Below, piece after piece: positions 44,162 to 53,917 of a DNA stretch of 64,000 bases. A program made the translations under genes and the position numbers. The stretch spans positions 1 to 64,000 of the forward strand of contig JAKQEZ010000471.1 of NCBI GenBank assembly GCA_029558435.1. Direction: 5' to 3'. This stretch comes from Bacteroidota bacterium. Lineage in GTDB: Bacteria; Bacteroidota; Bacteroidia; Flavobacteriales; Crocinitomicaceae. The notes below the pieces were generated by a model. The model was not told the origin of the DNA, did not search any database, and was given only the letters and a program-made list of their open reading frames with translations. The first letter of the stretch is position 1; the number at the start of each line of letters is the position of its first letter.

Positions 44162-45427
44162 TTACAACGAATCAATTTGGTGCATCATTTGAAGTCCACC
44201 ACCCGATGTGGTTGGAGTTTCAATGGGTGTTTCTTCTTCAACTTCTGGAAAAACAATGGTTCTTTCCAATTCTTCTGTTGGGATAAACGGGCGACTAGTG
44301 AGTGGGAATAAATCCAACAATTCACCGCTGTAATAAAACTCAAAACACAAACCACCAAAGGTATAATCGTGGTCGCCAACTTTAAAATTGGAGCCACCCA
44401 CTTGCGGACTAGGGCCGGGTTTACTTTTTTGGTAACCCAAATTAAATAAGGATGCCAAAATTTCTGGACGATAGGCCAACGTATAACCTGCTTTTTCCCA
44501 ATGCGATTGGTATTGGCGCAACAACAAAGCGGTGTATAAATAGGAGTAATAATGCGTTCCACCTTGAATCAAACGTTGAATTGTAGGAAATTTATGTGCT
44601 TCAATGGAATCAATTACAGAACCTGGAAAAGTATCTTTTAAATTGATGCATTTTTGGTAATAATCGCCCGGATAAAATGGGCTGTTGGGTGTAAACAAGG
44701 TGTTTTCAATACGCAAAGCCGTACTTTCCAAAATTCCAGTAACACCGTATCCTCTATTTTTGGGCAAGAATATGTGGTTGTATTTATACACTTGGTTTTT
44801 CAACTTTTCACGCGAGGAGTTGAACATACGGATTTGCTCGCCCACCAAGCACATAACAATCAAACGCGATTCAACACCGGTAATTTTGGCAACAGAATCA
44901 ATGGCTTTTTTGTCGGCTTTGACATATTTGCAAAAATCTTTCCACTCGGTGTAATTGGCCCAAGGATACAATGAAAGTGTATTATCGTCTTTTTTTGCTT
45001 CAATTTCCCTTACTTTTTTCTGATACGCCTTGTCGTTTTTAAGCAATAAGTTGGTTGCATCCAACATGCGCAAAGCCACCATCAAATCACCGCTTTTTTC
45101 ATAGGCTGCCAAAATGGTTTTAGCATTGTAGGGATAATGTTGTGCCAACAAACCCACACGTTGATACATTTGACGTTCTTCGCTCTCAAAATTCAAACTG
45201 TCCAACTTAAAACCTTGGTTGTATTTGTTGGCCATTTGCGCAAAATAACGGTTGTTGACATCCACTTTTCCTTGGTCGTTGGTCCACTTAAATTTAGCCG
45301 CAACGGCAATACCAATCATTACAAAGGCAAAAACTGCCAATATGTGAATTCCGATGAAATAAGTGATTTTAATCCACTTCCAAAAACGTTTTTTAGGACG
45401 TTTTTCTACACTTCCTTGCTGTTCCAT
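44162..45427 (-). CDS. Membrane-anchored protein of unknown function
   Basis: A 421-residue protein not assigned to a family. A basic N-terminus (KRPKKRFWKWIK) is followed by one membrane segment at about 24-47. The body is mainly helical and faces the periplasm. A segment near 187-225 (GVESRLIVMCLVGEQIRMF, then KNRGYGVTGI near 228) has an E-rich pattern faintly like lysozyme-fold glycosidases, but no clear catalytic signature could be shown. The last 60 residues are Pro/Glu/Thr-rich and probably unstructured. It lies 74 bases upstream of the PorP/OmpA pair on the same strand, so a link with the envelope or T9SS is possible. Confidence 0.55.
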   Translation of the reverse strand: MEQQGSVEKRPKKRFWKWIKITYFIGIHILAVFAFVMIGIAVAAKFKWTNDQGKVDVNNRYFAQMANKYNQGFKLDSLNFESEERQMYQRVGLLAQHYPYNAKTILAAYEKSGDLMVALRMLDATNLLLKNDKAYQKKVREIEAKKDDNTLSLYPWANYTEWKDFCKYVKADKKAIDSVAKITGVESRLIVMCLVGEQIRMFNSSREKLKNQVYKYNHIFLPKNRGYGVTGILESTALRIENTLFTPNSPFYPGDYYQKCINLKDTFPGSVIDSIEAHKFPTIQRLIQGGTHYYSYLYTALLLRQYQSHWEKAGYTLAYRPEILASLFNLGYQKSKPGPSPQVGGSNFKVGDHDYTFGGLCFEFYYSGELLDLFPLTSRPFIPTEELERTIVFPEVEEETPIETPTTSGGGLQMMHQIDSL

Positions 45428-45626
45428 TTGAAAATAGCTATTTAGCTAAAAGAATTGAGTTCCAACCCATTGTATTATTTGTTTTTAAAAACAACAGTGC
45501 AAATATGCTACTTTTTTAATTGCGTTGTATGTTGGGGTGCACTATTTTTTAATTTGGAAGATAATTGTTGCAACATTTCATCGCATTGTAGTGCTAAATA
45601 TCTGTGCTTCGTTTTTGCATTTTCAC

Positions 45627-45634
45627 TATCTTTG
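45627..45634 (+). promoter_or_regulatory. -7 promoter box of metG
   Basis: TATCTTTG, with a possible -33 TTTTG at 45612-45616. Transcription would start near 45639, which excludes the upstream part of the open frame (from 45455) and supports the start at 45656. Confidence 0.6.
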
Positions 45635-45655
45635 CACCACTTAATCAAAATTTGT

Positions 45656-47713
45656 ATGCAAAAAGATAAATTCACAGTCACAGCAGCTCTTCCTTATGCA
45701 AATGGACCTTTACACTTGGGACACGTTGCCGGTGTTTATTTACCAGCCGATATTTTTGTTCGTTTCTTGCGAATGAACAACCACGATGTAGCATTTATTT
45801 GTGGAAGTGACGAAAACGGTGCTGCGATTACCTTGCGTGCAAAAAAAGAAGGTATCACGCCTCAAGAAATTGTTGATAAATACCACACCATTATTGGCAA
45901 TTCATTTAAAGATTTTGACATTTCATTTGATATTTTTCACCGTACATCGTTGCCTTTGCACCACGAAACTTCGCAAGAGTTTTTTAAAGTGTTGCATGCC
46001 AACGGATCGTTTACGCAAGAAACAAGTGAGCAATATTACGACGAAGAATTTAAACAATTTTTGGCCGACAGATACATCACTGGAGAATGTCCTAAATGCC
46101 ATTCTGCCAATGCTTATGGCGATCAGTGTGAAAAATGCGGTTCTGCACTTAGTCCGCTTGAATTGATTAACCCAAAATCTACTTTGAGTGGGAAAACACC
46201 TGTGTTGAAACAAACATCGCACTGGTATTTGCCAATGCAACGCCACGAAGGTTGGTTGAAAGAATGGATACAAAAAGGAACTTTGGACGGTGTGCAACAA
46301 CACGAGCCTAAAAAATGGCGCAATCAAGTGTTGGGACAATGCATGTCGTGGATAGACGGAGGCTTGCATTCACGTGCAATGACCCGCGATTTGGATTGGG
46401 GCGTAAAAGTTCCGCTTCCAGATAGCGAAGGAAAAGTATTGTATGTATGGTTGGATGCGCCTATTGGTTACATTTCGGCAACCAAGCAATGGGCTATGGA
46501 TAACGGTAAAAACTGGGAAGAATATTGGAAAGGCGACCGTAAATTGGTGCATTTTATTGGAAAAGACAACATTGTTTTCCATGCCATAATTTTCCCTATT
46601 TTGTTGAAAGCTCACGGCGATTTAATCTTGCCCGACAATGTTCCAGCCTATGAATTTTTAAATTTAGAAGGTGAAAAATTTTCAACTTCACGCAATTGGG
46701 CTGTTTGGTTGCACGAATACATTGCCAGTTATCCAGAGCGCATTGATGAATTAAAATATGTGCTTTCTGCCATTGCACCTGAATCCAAAGACAGTGAATT
46801 TACGTGGAAAGAATACCAAGCCAGAGTCAACAACGAATTGGCCGATATTTTAGGCAACTTTGTAAACCGTGCATTGGTGTTGACCCAAAAATATTATGGT
46901 GGAGCTGTTCCAAAATTAGGCGAATTGACCGATGCTGATCAACAAGTGCTTGCTGAAATGAAGGCAATTCCTGCAAAAATTAGTCAGTTGATTTACGACT
47001 ATAAATTGCGTGAAGCACAAGCCGAAGCAATGAACTTGGCACGTTTAGGAAATAAATATTTGGCAGAAAACGAACCATGGAAATTGGTAAAAGAAAATCC
47101 AACTCGTGTTGAAACCATCATGAACATTGCCTTGCAAATTACAGCAAATTTAAGCATCGTTTTACAACCATTTTTACCAAAAACAGCTCAAAAATTGAGT
47201 AAATTCTTGAATTTTGAGTCAAAATCATGGGAAAATGCTGGAAAAATAGATCTTTTAGCAGAAGGACATGCAACCAACCAACCAGAAATTTTATTTACAA
47301 AAGTGGAGGATGCAATGGTTGAAGCTGAATTGGAAAAATTGAAAAACGCCAATCCTGTTGCCGCATCCAATTTCAATCCGCAAAAAGACAATGCAACTTT
47401 TGACGATTTTACAAAAATGGACATTCGTTTGGGAACCATTCTTGAGGCAGAAAAAGTTGAAAAAGCCGATAAATTATTGAAATTATTGGTGGATACAGGC
47501 ATTGATAAACGCACCATTGTTTCGGGTATTGCAGCGCACTACCAACCAGAAGATGTGGTGGGAAAAACCGTTGCTGTATTGATTAACTTGGAACCTCGCA
47601 AAATTAGAGGTGTAGAATCGCAAGGTATGATTTTAATGGCCGAAAACGAAAAAGGAGAGTTGAGCTTTATGGTACCAGAAAAAGGTTTTGGTGCTGGGTT
47701 TGAAATTCGTTAA
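45656..47713 (+). CDS. metG: Methionyl-tRNA synthetase
   Basis: A 685-residue class I enzyme charging tRNA-Met. ATG 45656 ([17 protein letters not shown]) matches the family; the frame reaches back to 45455 but those 67 codons precede the promoter. The HIGH-type motif is PLHLGH near 18-23. A zinc knuckle [18 protein letters not shown] lies near 145-162. The KMSKS-type loop is KFSTSRN near 341-347, the variant of the longer MetRS branch. The C-terminal 110 residues ([25 protein letters not shown] to FEIR) are the tRNA-binding OB domain. The 3' end overlaps the convergent O-antigen ligase gene by 4 bases. Confidence 0.97.
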   Translation: MQKDKFTVTAALPYANGPLHLGHVAGVYLPADIFVRFLRMNNHDVAFICGSDENGAAITLRAKKEGITPQEIVDKYHTIIGNSFKDFDISFDIFHRTSLPLHHETSQEFFKVLHANGSFTQETSEQYYDEEFKQFLADRYITGECPKCHSANAYGDQCEKCGSALSPLELINPKSTLSGKTPVLKQTSHWYLPMQRHEGWLKEWIQKGTLDGVQQHEPKKWRNQVLGQCMSWIDGGLHSRAMTRDLDWGVKVPLPDSEGKVLYVWLDAPIGYISATKQWAMDNGKNWEEYWKGDRKLVHFIGKDNIVFHAIIFPILLKAHGDLILPDNVPAYEFLNLEGEKFSTSRNWAVWLHEYIASYPERIDELKYVLSAIAPESKDSEFTWKEYQARVNNELADILGNFVNRALVLTQKYYGGAVPKLGELTDADQQVLAEMKAIPAKISQLIYDYKLREAQAEAMNLARLGNKYLAENEPWKLVKENPTRVETIMNIALQITANLSIVLQPFLPKTAQKLSKFLNFESKSWENAGKIDLLAEGHATNQPEILFTKVEDAMVEAELEKLKNANPVAASNFNPQKDNATFDDFTKMDIRLGTILEAEKVEKADKLLKLLVDTGIDKRTIVSGIAAHYQPEDVVGKTVAVLINLEPRKIRGVESQGMILMAENEKGELSFMVPEKGFGAGFEIR

Positions 47714-49257
47714 TTGAATTTATTTTCAGTTGTATTCCAATTTACAAATAACAAGGCAATAAAAAATCCAAATAGGGTGACGCCTAATTGAGTTTCTACG
47801 GTATCTTCTGTAAGAAAAGAGCTGATTAGTACCACAACAATTGAAATATTCAATAGGTTGTTGGATTTCCAAGCTTTTATCAACAAAGCTCCCATTAGAA
47901 GAATAAAAAACAAAGCTCCCAATATGCCATAGCTGACACCATACGTTAAAAACAAGTTGTGACTGCGCACTCTGTTTTCGGGTGAAAGTGGACTATTTGT
48001 TGCTTCATAAGCTGCGTCAAAAGCTTTTTGATTCCCTCCTGTTCCCACGCCTAACAACCAATTGTGTTGAATAATGTAAAGTGAGGTTTTCCAATGTTCC
48101 AATCGTTGCAATAAGGAATGCCCATTAGGATCTTGATTGTTGAGCAATTGGTATTTGATTCCATACAAACGCGGCATCAACAATTCGTTGCGTTCATTGG
48201 GATAAGTATATCCATCTTCAATATTGCGAATGTCTTGTGCCGATAATTGTTGAAACCCTTTTTTGTCTTTGGTAAGCCCCATAGCCGTCATGTAACGTGC
48301 ACAGGTAACACGCAACATCCCACCACGCTTATCGGAGCGCATCAAATCCATTTTGGATACTTTTTGCCACTCATGAAACAGCTCAATAACCGAATAATAT
48401 GCAAATATTGTCTTGCCATTGATTTCAGAAAATTTATCGCATTCGTGGTTATACGGAACGCCATTTTCGGTTACTGCGGGCAATGTGGCGCAATCAATTT
48501 TTTCGTGTTGGATGTTTGTCACAAGAAACAACAAAACACCCAATCCCACAACTACGCTACCAGCAAACAAATAGGCAATGCTTTTTTTCCATTGCGCTAA
48601 GAAATAAAACAACAAAACAACCACTACCAATACCAAGGCAAGAATGCTGGAAAGAATGGCAGAATAAAACGTATAAAATGTAAACCAAATAGCTAATGCA
48701 GTCCAACCCCAATTCCATTTTTTTGCTTGCCATTGCAGCCAACAAGCGCTACAAATGCCCAAAACAATCAGCAAACCATAGCGAATGTGAGATGCAAAAC
48801 GCGACATTCCTCGTATATCTTCATAAATGTTGTTTTTTAAGTACAATTGAAAATACACCACATTAAAAATGGAGGTTGCCAACAATGTAGCTAAAAATAA
48901 ATAGAGCAAATAATAGTAATATTTTACTTGCTGTTGCGGATTTGTTGCCACAATCAAAGGTAGAAAAACAAAAGGCAAACGCGATTTTAAATCTTTCAAT
49001 CCTTGCATGGTATCCCACGACCAACTAACGCCAACAATAAACAACACATAAAAACCTATAAGCAGCATCAACGTGCGGTTGGAACGAATGATTTGCCATT
49101 TCTGCACAAATTGTCCCTCCAAAACCCAATTAGCAATAGCAAAAACAAGTCCAAACGACATCAAAACTTTGGTCGTAGGCATGCCTATTGCAATCAATGC
49201 AAAGGAAAAAAATTGTATCAACGAGTGAATACGTTGTGAAAAAATTCCTTGTTGCAT
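47710..49257 (-). CDS. O-antigen ligase/Wzy-like membrane protein
   Basis: A 515-residue inner-membrane protein with about ten to twelve hydrophobic segments (for example [23 protein letters not shown] and [16 protein letters not shown]). The long periplasmic loop (about 255-400) ends with [10 protein letters not shown] and [22 protein letters not shown], the Wzy_C pattern of O-antigen ligases (WaaL) and polymerases. Family members join or polymerise lipid-linked sugars at the outer face of the inner membrane. Which of the two it is cannot be told from sequence. No glycosyltransferase cluster is nearby. Confidence 0.85.
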   Translation of the reverse strand: MQQGIFSQRIHSLIQFFSFALIAIGMPTTKVLMSFGLVFAIANWVLEGQFVQKWQIIRSNRTLMLLIGFYVLFIVGVSWSWDTMQGLKDLKSRLPFVFLPLIVATNPQQQVKYYYYLLYLFLATLLATSIFNVVYFQLYLKNNIYEDIRGMSRFASHIRYGLLIVLGICSACWLQWQAKKWNWGWTALAIWFTFYTFYSAILSSILALVLVVVVLLFYFLAQWKKSIAYLFAGSVVVGLGVLLFLVTNIQHEKIDCATLPAVTENGVPYNHECDKFSEINGKTIFAYYSVIELFHEWQKVSKMDLMRSDKRGGMLRVTCARYMTAMGLTKDKKGFQQLSAQDIRNIEDGYTYPNERNELLMPRLYGIKYQLLNNQDPNGHSLLQRLEHWKTSLYIIQHNWLLGVGTGGNQKAFDAAYEATNSPLSPENRVRSHNLFLTYGVSYGILGALFFILLMGALLIKAWKSNNLLNISIVVVLISSFLTEDTVETQLGVTLFGFFIALLFVNWNTTENKFN

Positions 49258-49285
49258 TTGAACGAGTTGATGTACTAAAAACGAA

Positions 49286-50935
49286 TTATTTCTTTAAAAT
49301 TGTATTGTATTGTTGCGTATTGTTGAGCACCTCTATTCCTTTTTTCAACACCTCATCATGGTTGAAAGAATTTTGCACTCTTCCTTGCTGAAAATAATAG
49401 CGAGAAACAATTTCGTTTTCAATTAACTGGCGAATTTGTGCTTCAAATTTCACCAAATCACGTTCTTTTGACGGCGTAATTTTAGCCATCAATGCCTCGT
49501 ATTCTGCTTTGGCGTCGTCCATTAAATTTTCTTTTTCAATGGTTTTTTGCATTTTCATCAATTGCTCTTCAGAAGCTGTTGAATACGTAAATGTATCTTG
49601 AATTGCATATTTTTTAAACGCCTCATAATCTTCATCAGACAATCTAAATTGTTCTGCTGGCGCAATGGAAGGATGCGTTTTCACATAATCGGTAACGTAG
49701 TTAAACAACACATTGTTGGCATAAATCATTAATGCTAAACGCGATAATTCGGGCGCTTCTACCTTCATATCGGGTTCAATACCACGTCCATCTATTACGT
49801 CACGACCATTTTTGGTTTTAAACACGTGTAACAATGAATCGGGTACATCCTCCGGTTTTGCGCCTTCGTTTCTATCGTAATATTCCAATCGTTGCACACA
49901 TCTGCCAGACGGCGTATAGTATTTTGCAATGGTTAGTTTCATTTTTGCTCCATAGCTCAAATCCAACGTGCGTTGTACTAATCCTTTTCCAAACGATGTT
50001 TCGCCCACTACTACAGCACGGTCTAAATCTTGCAAACTTCCAGAAACAATTTCACTTGCAGAGGCAGAACCACCATCCACCAACACCACTACTGGAATGT
50101 TTAAATCCAAGGGTTCGTTCACGGTTTTGTATTCACGGTTTTCTTCTACCAATCGGCCTTTTGTTTGCACTACCAATTGCCCTTTTGGTACAAACATGTT
50201 GACAATATGAACGGCTTCCATGAGCAATCCGCCACCATTTCCACGCAAGTCGAACACCAATTTTTTCATACCTTTTTCTTTGAGTGACAAGAAATTCTTT
50301 TTCACTTCAGAACTTGCTGTTTGCGTAAAACTGGTCAATTTAATGTAACCCACCTCGTTGTTGAGCATTCCGGCATAAGGAATATCGGGCACTTTGATTT
50401 CATCACGTGTAATTTTAACCGTTTCTTTAGCTCCGTTCGGACGTTCTACCTCAACTGTAATTGTTGTTCCTTTTGGTCCTTTCAAGTTGCTTGAAACTTC
50501 ATCCGTATTTTTCTTTTGCATGGAACGACCGTCAATTGCAAGAATTTTATCGCCTGCACGTATGCCTGCTGTGGCTGCCGGGCTTCCTTCATAAGGTTCA
50601 GCAATCACCACATAATCACCAATTTTACGAATGATAGCTCCAATTCCACCATATTGTCCTGTCGTCATCAAGCGGTAATCCTCAATGTCTGATTCGGGAT
50701 AAAAAACCGTGTAGGGGTCTAGGTCTTCCAACATAGCGCTGATTCCTGCCACCGACATTTTTCCAATTTTAGGCGATTCAACGTAATATTTATCCAAATT
50801 TTCATAGATTTCATCAATCAACTCCATGTTTTTGATGATTTCAAAACGCTCCGATTGCGCCCACGAAAATTGAATGCTGATGATAAAAACAGCTATTGCA
50901 CTAAGAGCAAAGGATTGGATGGTGTTATTTTTCAT
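49286..50935 (-). CDS. S41 family C-terminal processing peptidase
   Basis: A 549-residue exported serine protease, signal 1-26. A PDZ domain is at about 85-175 (YGGIGAIIRKIGDYVVIAEPYEGSPA, AGIRAGDKILAIDG). The S41 catalytic core holds Ser in GGSASASEIVSG near 287-298 and Lys in TSFGKGLVQ near 312-320, the Ser/Lys dyad of CtpA. The C-terminal 150 residues are helical. These enzymes trim envelope proteins in the periplasm. It overlaps the rnpA stop by 11 bases (50925-50935), so it is probably translated together with rnpA. Confidence 0.94.
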   Translation of the reverse strand: MKNNTIQSFALSAIAVFIISIQFSWAQSERFEIIKNMELIDEIYENLDKYYVESPKIGKMSVAGISAMLEDLDPYTVFYPESDIEDYRLMTTGQYGGIGAIIRKIGDYVVIAEPYEGSPAATAGIRAGDKILAIDGRSMQKKNTDEVSSNLKGPKGTTITVEVERPNGAKETVKITRDEIKVPDIPYAGMLNNEVGYIKLTSFTQTASSEVKKNFLSLKEKGMKKLVFDLRGNGGGLLMEAVHIVNMFVPKGQLVVQTKGRLVEENREYKTVNEPLDLNIPVVVLVDGGSASASEIVSGSLQDLDRAVVVGETSFGKGLVQRTLDLSYGAKMKLTIAKYYTPSGRCVQRLEYYDRNEGAKPEDVPDSLLHVFKTKNGRDVIDGRGIEPDMKVEAPELSRLALMIYANNVLFNYVTDYVKTHPSIAPAEQFRLSDEDYEAFKKYAIQDTFTYSTASEEQLMKMQKTIEKENLMDDAKAEYEALMAKITPSKERDLVKFEAQIRQLIENEIVSRYYFQQGRVQNSFNHDEVLKKGIEVLNNTQQYNTILKK

Positions 50936-51329
50936 TCTTTTCTAATGTAGCTACCAATGTTAGTAATAATTTATTTACTTTTTTAAATAAAAACTGATAT
51001 TCTGGTTGTTTATTGTCACGATAAACCAAAAATAAAACTAATTGTTTGTTTTTTAAATTTTCGTTGGCTAAAAAATCTTCCAAAATTGTTTTGTTCAACC
51101 GCAACGATTCGCGCAACAGCCGTTTGATGTAGTTTCTATCATGTGCTCGTTTAAACTGACGTTTTGGAACCGATGTCACCACTTGAAAAGGTGCTTTAGA
51201 ATTGGGTTGATCAATTAGTTGATAGGTCAAATGCAAGGGATAAACATTCAGCCGTTGCCCTTCTTGAAACAACGCATCAATTGTTTTTTTACTACACAGT
51301 TTGTATTCTTTCCCAAACGTTTGATTCAT
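50925..51329 (-). CDS. rnpA: Ribonuclease P protein component
   Basis: A 134-residue basic protein that helps the RNase P RNA cut the 5' leaders of tRNA precursors. ATG 51329 (MNQTFGKEYKLCSKKTIDALF) is the family start; the frame extends 47 codons upstream across the promoter and is not used. The RNR motif is present as RAHDRNYIKRLLRES near 68-82. The usual rpmH neighbour is not here. The promoter box ends 4 bases before the ATG, so the mRNA may have almost no leader. It overlaps the Ctp gene by 11 bases. Confidence 0.93.
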   Translation of the reverse strand: MNQTFGKEYKLCSKKTIDALFQEGQRLNVYPLHLTYQLIDQPNSKAPFQVVTSVPKRQFKRAHDRNYIKRLLRESLRLNKTILEDFLANENLKNKQLVLFLVYRDNKQPEYQFLFKKVNKLLLTLVATLEKNEK

Positions 51330-51333
51330 TAGA

Positions 51334-51341
51334 CAAAGATA
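51334..51341 (-). promoter_or_regulatory. -7 promoter box immediately before rnpA
   Basis: TATCTTTG on the minus strand ends 4 bases before the rnpA ATG, the same geometry as guaA. Confidence 0.5.
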
Positions 51342-51452
51342 GCTGAAAATTAAAGTTGTTGGAGCAAGGTGCAAAAAATATGCGTTGGATGGTGTTCGTC
51401 TGACAATCTGGCGCAAAAAAAATGAGGCATGTATTTTGACAAAACTTATGCA

Positions 51453-52301
51453 ATGAAACACCAACAACATCCCTTTGGGTCTATTTTTGAATCGGTGATA
51501 TATTCACTATTGCTACTCGTCGTTTTGTGGTTGGTGCAATGGGTGCAATCTGTTTTTCATTACGATTTTTACAAATTAGGCATGTTGCCCCGCACGTGGA
51601 GTGGGATGAAAGGCGTTTTGTTCATGCCTTTATTGCATTCTCGTCACGATATTCATCACATTCTCAATAATTCGTTTGCTTTGTTGGTATTGCTCACCAT
51701 GTTGATTTATTATTACCGTGCAATTGCGTTCAAAGTATTTGTTTTACTGTGGTTGATGACTGGGCTACTAGTTTGGGCTTATGCGCAAAACAAAGGTGTA
51801 TATCACATTGGTATCAGTGGAGTTATTTATGGTTTGGTAGGTTTTCTTTTTACATCAGGTGTTTTGCGCAAATATTTGCCCTTACAAGCCATCTCGTTGT
51901 TAGTAATTTTTGCTTATGGCAATTTAATTTGGGGCATTTTTCCTGTACAAGCATCGGTTTCTTGGGAAGGTCATTTTATGGGACTGGTGGCAGGTTTGCT
52001 GTTGGCATTTGCATTTCGTTCAAAAGCCGTTCAAGCCCCCAAGTATCAATACGAAATTGAAAAAGAATTGGGCATTGAGCCACCCGATTTAGAAGCTATT
52101 TGGAACGAAAAACAAGCCCAATTTCACCAACAATCAACTGCAGAAGAAAGTCCAACATCGATGTTGCCTATAAAAATTGTGTATCTCTATAAAACAGACA
52201 CTGAGCAAGAACAAGCTTCTGAACAAGGAAACAATACCAATCAATCTACAACGTGGACTAAAAATGACGGTGAAACACAACAGTTGCCAAATCAGCACTA
52301 A
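51453..52301 (+). CDS. Rhomboid family intramembrane serine protease
   Basis: A 282-residue membrane protease. ATG 51453 (MKHQQHPFGSIFES) is preferred; the frame also opens at 51429. Six hydrophobic segments lie between about 12 and 195. The active site is visible: HHILNNS near 67-73 (HxxxN), Ser in HIGISGVIYGL near 119-129 (GxSG) and the catalytic His in SWEGHFMGLVAG near 169-180. Rhomboids cleave membrane proteins within the bilayer. A polar C-terminal tail of about 90 residues, rich in Gln and Glu, follows and has no recognised domain. The 3' end overlaps the convergent SixA-like gene by 44 bases. Confidence 0.88.
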   Translation: MKHQQHPFGSIFESVIYSLLLLVVLWLVQWVQSVFHYDFYKLGMLPRTWSGMKGVLFMPLLHSRHDIHHILNNSFALLVLLTMLIYYYRAIAFKVFVLLWLMTGLLVWAYAQNKGVYHIGISGVIYGLVGFLFTSGVLRKYLPLQAISLLVIFAYGNLIWGIFPVQASVSWEGHFMGLVAGLLLAFAFRSKAVQAPKYQYEIEKELGIEPPDLEAIWNEKQAQFHQQSTAEESPTSMLPIKIVYLYKTDTEQEQASEQGNNTNQSTTWTKNDGETQQLPNQH

Positions 52302-52743
52302 TTTCTTTCCAATAGTCCACATCAAAAGCCAAACAAATAAAGTCGGCTGGTTCTAAATGCACATTTTTTCCGATAAAATAACTTACCATGTCTGAAATAC
52401 CATTGTTATGTCCCACCAACAAGATGTTATTTTCACTGGTGTAATTCCACAAGAATTGCAACAAATCTGATTGGGATGCATGATACAGTTGGTCGTAAAA
52501 AGCAGCACCATGATAACAGTTGTTTTTTTCTAATACAGTTTGTATGCCTGCAAAGGTTTGCTGTGTTCGTTTAGCAGTAGAAACAACACATTCAAATGGG
52601 ACTGAGATGGGATGTTGTTCTAAAAAAGCGGCTAATAATTGCACTTGTTGTTTGCCTTTATCGTTGAGTTGACGATCAAAATCATTTCCCGAAGGGGCGG
52701 TGCTATGAGGTTGAGCATGACGCAAAATGTATAAGAATTTCAT
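52258..52743 (-). CDS. SixA-like histidine phosphatase
   Basis: A 161-residue phosphatase of the histidine phosphatase superfamily. ATG 52743 (MKFLYILRHAQ) gives the usual start; the frame allows three more codons. LRHAQ near 7-11 holds the phospho-accepting His, STAKRTQQT near 57-65 the conserved Arg, and LLVGHNNGISDM near 115-126 the second His. The small size and the RHAQP...S start match SixA, which removes phosphate from phosphohistidine in HPt or PTS proteins. The substrate here is unknown. The 3' end overlaps the rhomboid gene. Confidence 0.88.
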   Translation of the reverse strand: MKFLYILRHAQPHSTAPSGNDFDRQLNDKGKQQVQLLAAFLEQHPISVPFECVVSTAKRTQQTFAGIQTVLEKNNCYHGAAFYDQLYHASQSDLLQFLWNYTSENNILLVGHNNGISDMVSYFIGKNVHLEPADFICLAFDVDYWKEISADLATVVFHRHF

Positions 52744-52823
52744 AATTGGCAACTTTTGGGGAGTTAAATTATCACTTTTTTAAAATACTTAGCTTATAAA
52801 TTGCAAAAACGTATCAGATTGAC

Positions 52824-52831
52824 TAATTTTG
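52824..52831 (+). promoter_or_regulatory. -7 promoter box of the superoxide dismutase gene
   Basis: TAATTTTG with TTG at 52801-52803 at a spacing of 20 bases, a good full match to the Bacteroidota promoter pattern. The leader is about 35 bases. Confidence 0.6.
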
Positions 52832-52869
52832 GGGTAGAAATATAAGTTTAACATTTAAAATAAAAAGTT

Positions 52870-53466
52870 ATGTCATTTGAATTGCCAAAATTACCATATG
52901 CATACGATGCGTTGGAGCCACATTTTGATGCTAGAACAATGGAAATTCACCATACAAAGCACCACCAAGCATATACCACTAATTTAAACAACGCAATTGC
53001 GGGAACAGATTTAGAAGGTAAAACAATCGAAGAAATTTTAAAAGTATGTGCAGACAAGCCTGCTGTAAGAAATAACGGTGGCGGTTTTTATAACCACAAC
53101 TTGTTTTGGACAGTTCTTTCTCCAAATGGAGGTGGACAACCAACTGGTGAATTAGCAGCAGCTATCGACCAATCATTTGGTTCATTTGATGCGTTCAAAG
53201 AAGAATTTTCAAAAGCAGCAGCTACTCGTTTTGGGTCAGGTTGGGCATGGTTAAACGTGGATGGTGGAAAATTAACTATTACGTCATCTCCAAACCAAGA
53301 CAATCCAATCATCGAGGGCTCTTCTGCCACACCAATCTTAGGATTAGACGTTTGGGAACACGCATATTACTTGCACTACCAAAACCGTCGTCCAGACTAC
53401 ATTTCGGCTTTCTTCAACATCATTAACTGGGAAGAAGTTACAAAAAGATACAACGCCGCTAAATAA
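52870..53466 (+). CDS. Superoxide dismutase (Fe/Mn type)
   Basis: A 198-residue enzyme converting superoxide to peroxide and oxygen. The metal ligands are visible: His27 in [11 protein letters not shown], His77 region in [11 protein letters not shown], and the signature [18 protein letters not shown] near 158-175 giving Asp and His. [23 protein letters not shown] fits the family. Sequence alone does not decide between iron, manganese or cambialistic use. No signal peptide is present, so it acts in the cytosol. It is a single-gene transcript with promoter and terminator. Confidence 0.95.
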   Translation: MSFELPKLPYAYDALEPHFDARTMEIHHTKHHQAYTTNLNNAIAGTDLEGKTIEEILKVCADKPAVRNNGGGFYNHNLFWTVLSPNGGGQPTGELAAAIDQSFGSFDAFKEEFSKAAATRFGSGWAWLNVDGGKLTITSSPNQDNPIIEGSSATPILGLDVWEHAYYLHYQNRRPDYISAFFNIINWEEVTKRYNAAK

Positions 53467-53499
53467 TTAACTTGTAGTTATTTAGTTTAATAAAATTAA

Positions 53500-53537
53500 A
53501 AAATCCTGTTTTCATTGAAGACAGGATTTTTTTGTAC
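53500..53537 (+). terminator. Terminator of the superoxide dismutase gene
   Basis: AAAATCCTGT at 53500-53509 pairs with ACAGGATTTT at 53521-53530, followed by more T. Confidence 0.85.
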
Positions 53538-53614
53538 AATGTTGCTTAGCTTTGAAATAGACTTACAGATCTAATTAAACAATGAATAAGGTAAAGTTAT
53601 TTTTTTAAACAAAG

Positions 53615-53633
53615 CTGTTGTCCCACTAGGGCT
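53615..53633 (-). repeat. 19-base partial copy of the tRNA-Gln 3' end
   Basis: ctgttgtcccactagggct at 53615-53633 is identical to 53733-53751, which covers 16 bases of the tRNA-Gln 3' end plus 3 bases beyond it. The copies are direct repeats 118 bases apart. This is the pattern left by integration at a tRNA gene. Confidence 0.6.
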
Positions 53634-53690
53634 TACCGTTCTTATTTTCTACGTCGTGCTTCCTTGAAAATTACGACGGTACCCCAAAAA

Positions 53691-53729
53691 AAATCTCAAA
53701 AAAAAGAGTAAGAAACTAATCTTACTCTT
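53691..53729 (-). terminator. Terminator of the tRNA-Gln gene
   Basis: AAGAGTAAGA (minus strand, 53729-53720), loop TTAGTT, TCTTACTCTT (53713-53704), followed by a T-rich run. A perfect 10-base stem 7 bases after the tRNA. Confidence 0.8.
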
Positions 53730-53735
53730 CATCTG

Positions 53736-53808
53736 TTGTCCCACTAGGGCTCGAACCTAGACTCTTCTGAACCAAAATCAGACGTGTTGCCAGTTACACC
53801 ATGGGACA
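53736..53808 (-). tRNA. tRNA-Gln (anticodon TTG)
   Basis: On the minus strand the cloverleaf reads TGTCCCA / TGGGACA for the acceptor stem with discriminator A, a D-arm GGTGTAACTGGCAAC, an anticodon arm TCTGA-TTTTGGT-TCAGA with TTG in the loop, and a T-arm with GGTTCGAGCCC. CCA is not encoded. A promoter box is 49 bases upstream and a terminator follows. Confidence 0.95.
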
Positions 53809-53856
53809 GTTTCACAACGTTCCCTAAACAACAGTTTAAATTGCTTGTTGCGGGTG

Positions 53857-53864
53857 CAAAACTA
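53857..53864 (-). promoter_or_regulatory. -7 promoter box of tRNA-Gln
   Basis: TAGTTTTG on the minus strand, 49 bases upstream of the tRNA 5' end. Confidence 0.45.
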
Positions 53865-53917
53865 ACAATAAAATTTGATAATGCAAGCGAGTTGATTAAA
53901 AAATTTACTGTTAAACC

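Noticed and set aside
45455..45655. 67-codon N-terminal extension of MetG
   Set aside because: It is hydrophobic and unlike MetRS, and it lies upstream of the promoter box at 45627.
51330..51470. 47-codon N-terminal extension of RnpA
   Set aside because: It crosses the promoter box and the divergent rhomboid start, and MNQTFGKEYKL is the usual start.
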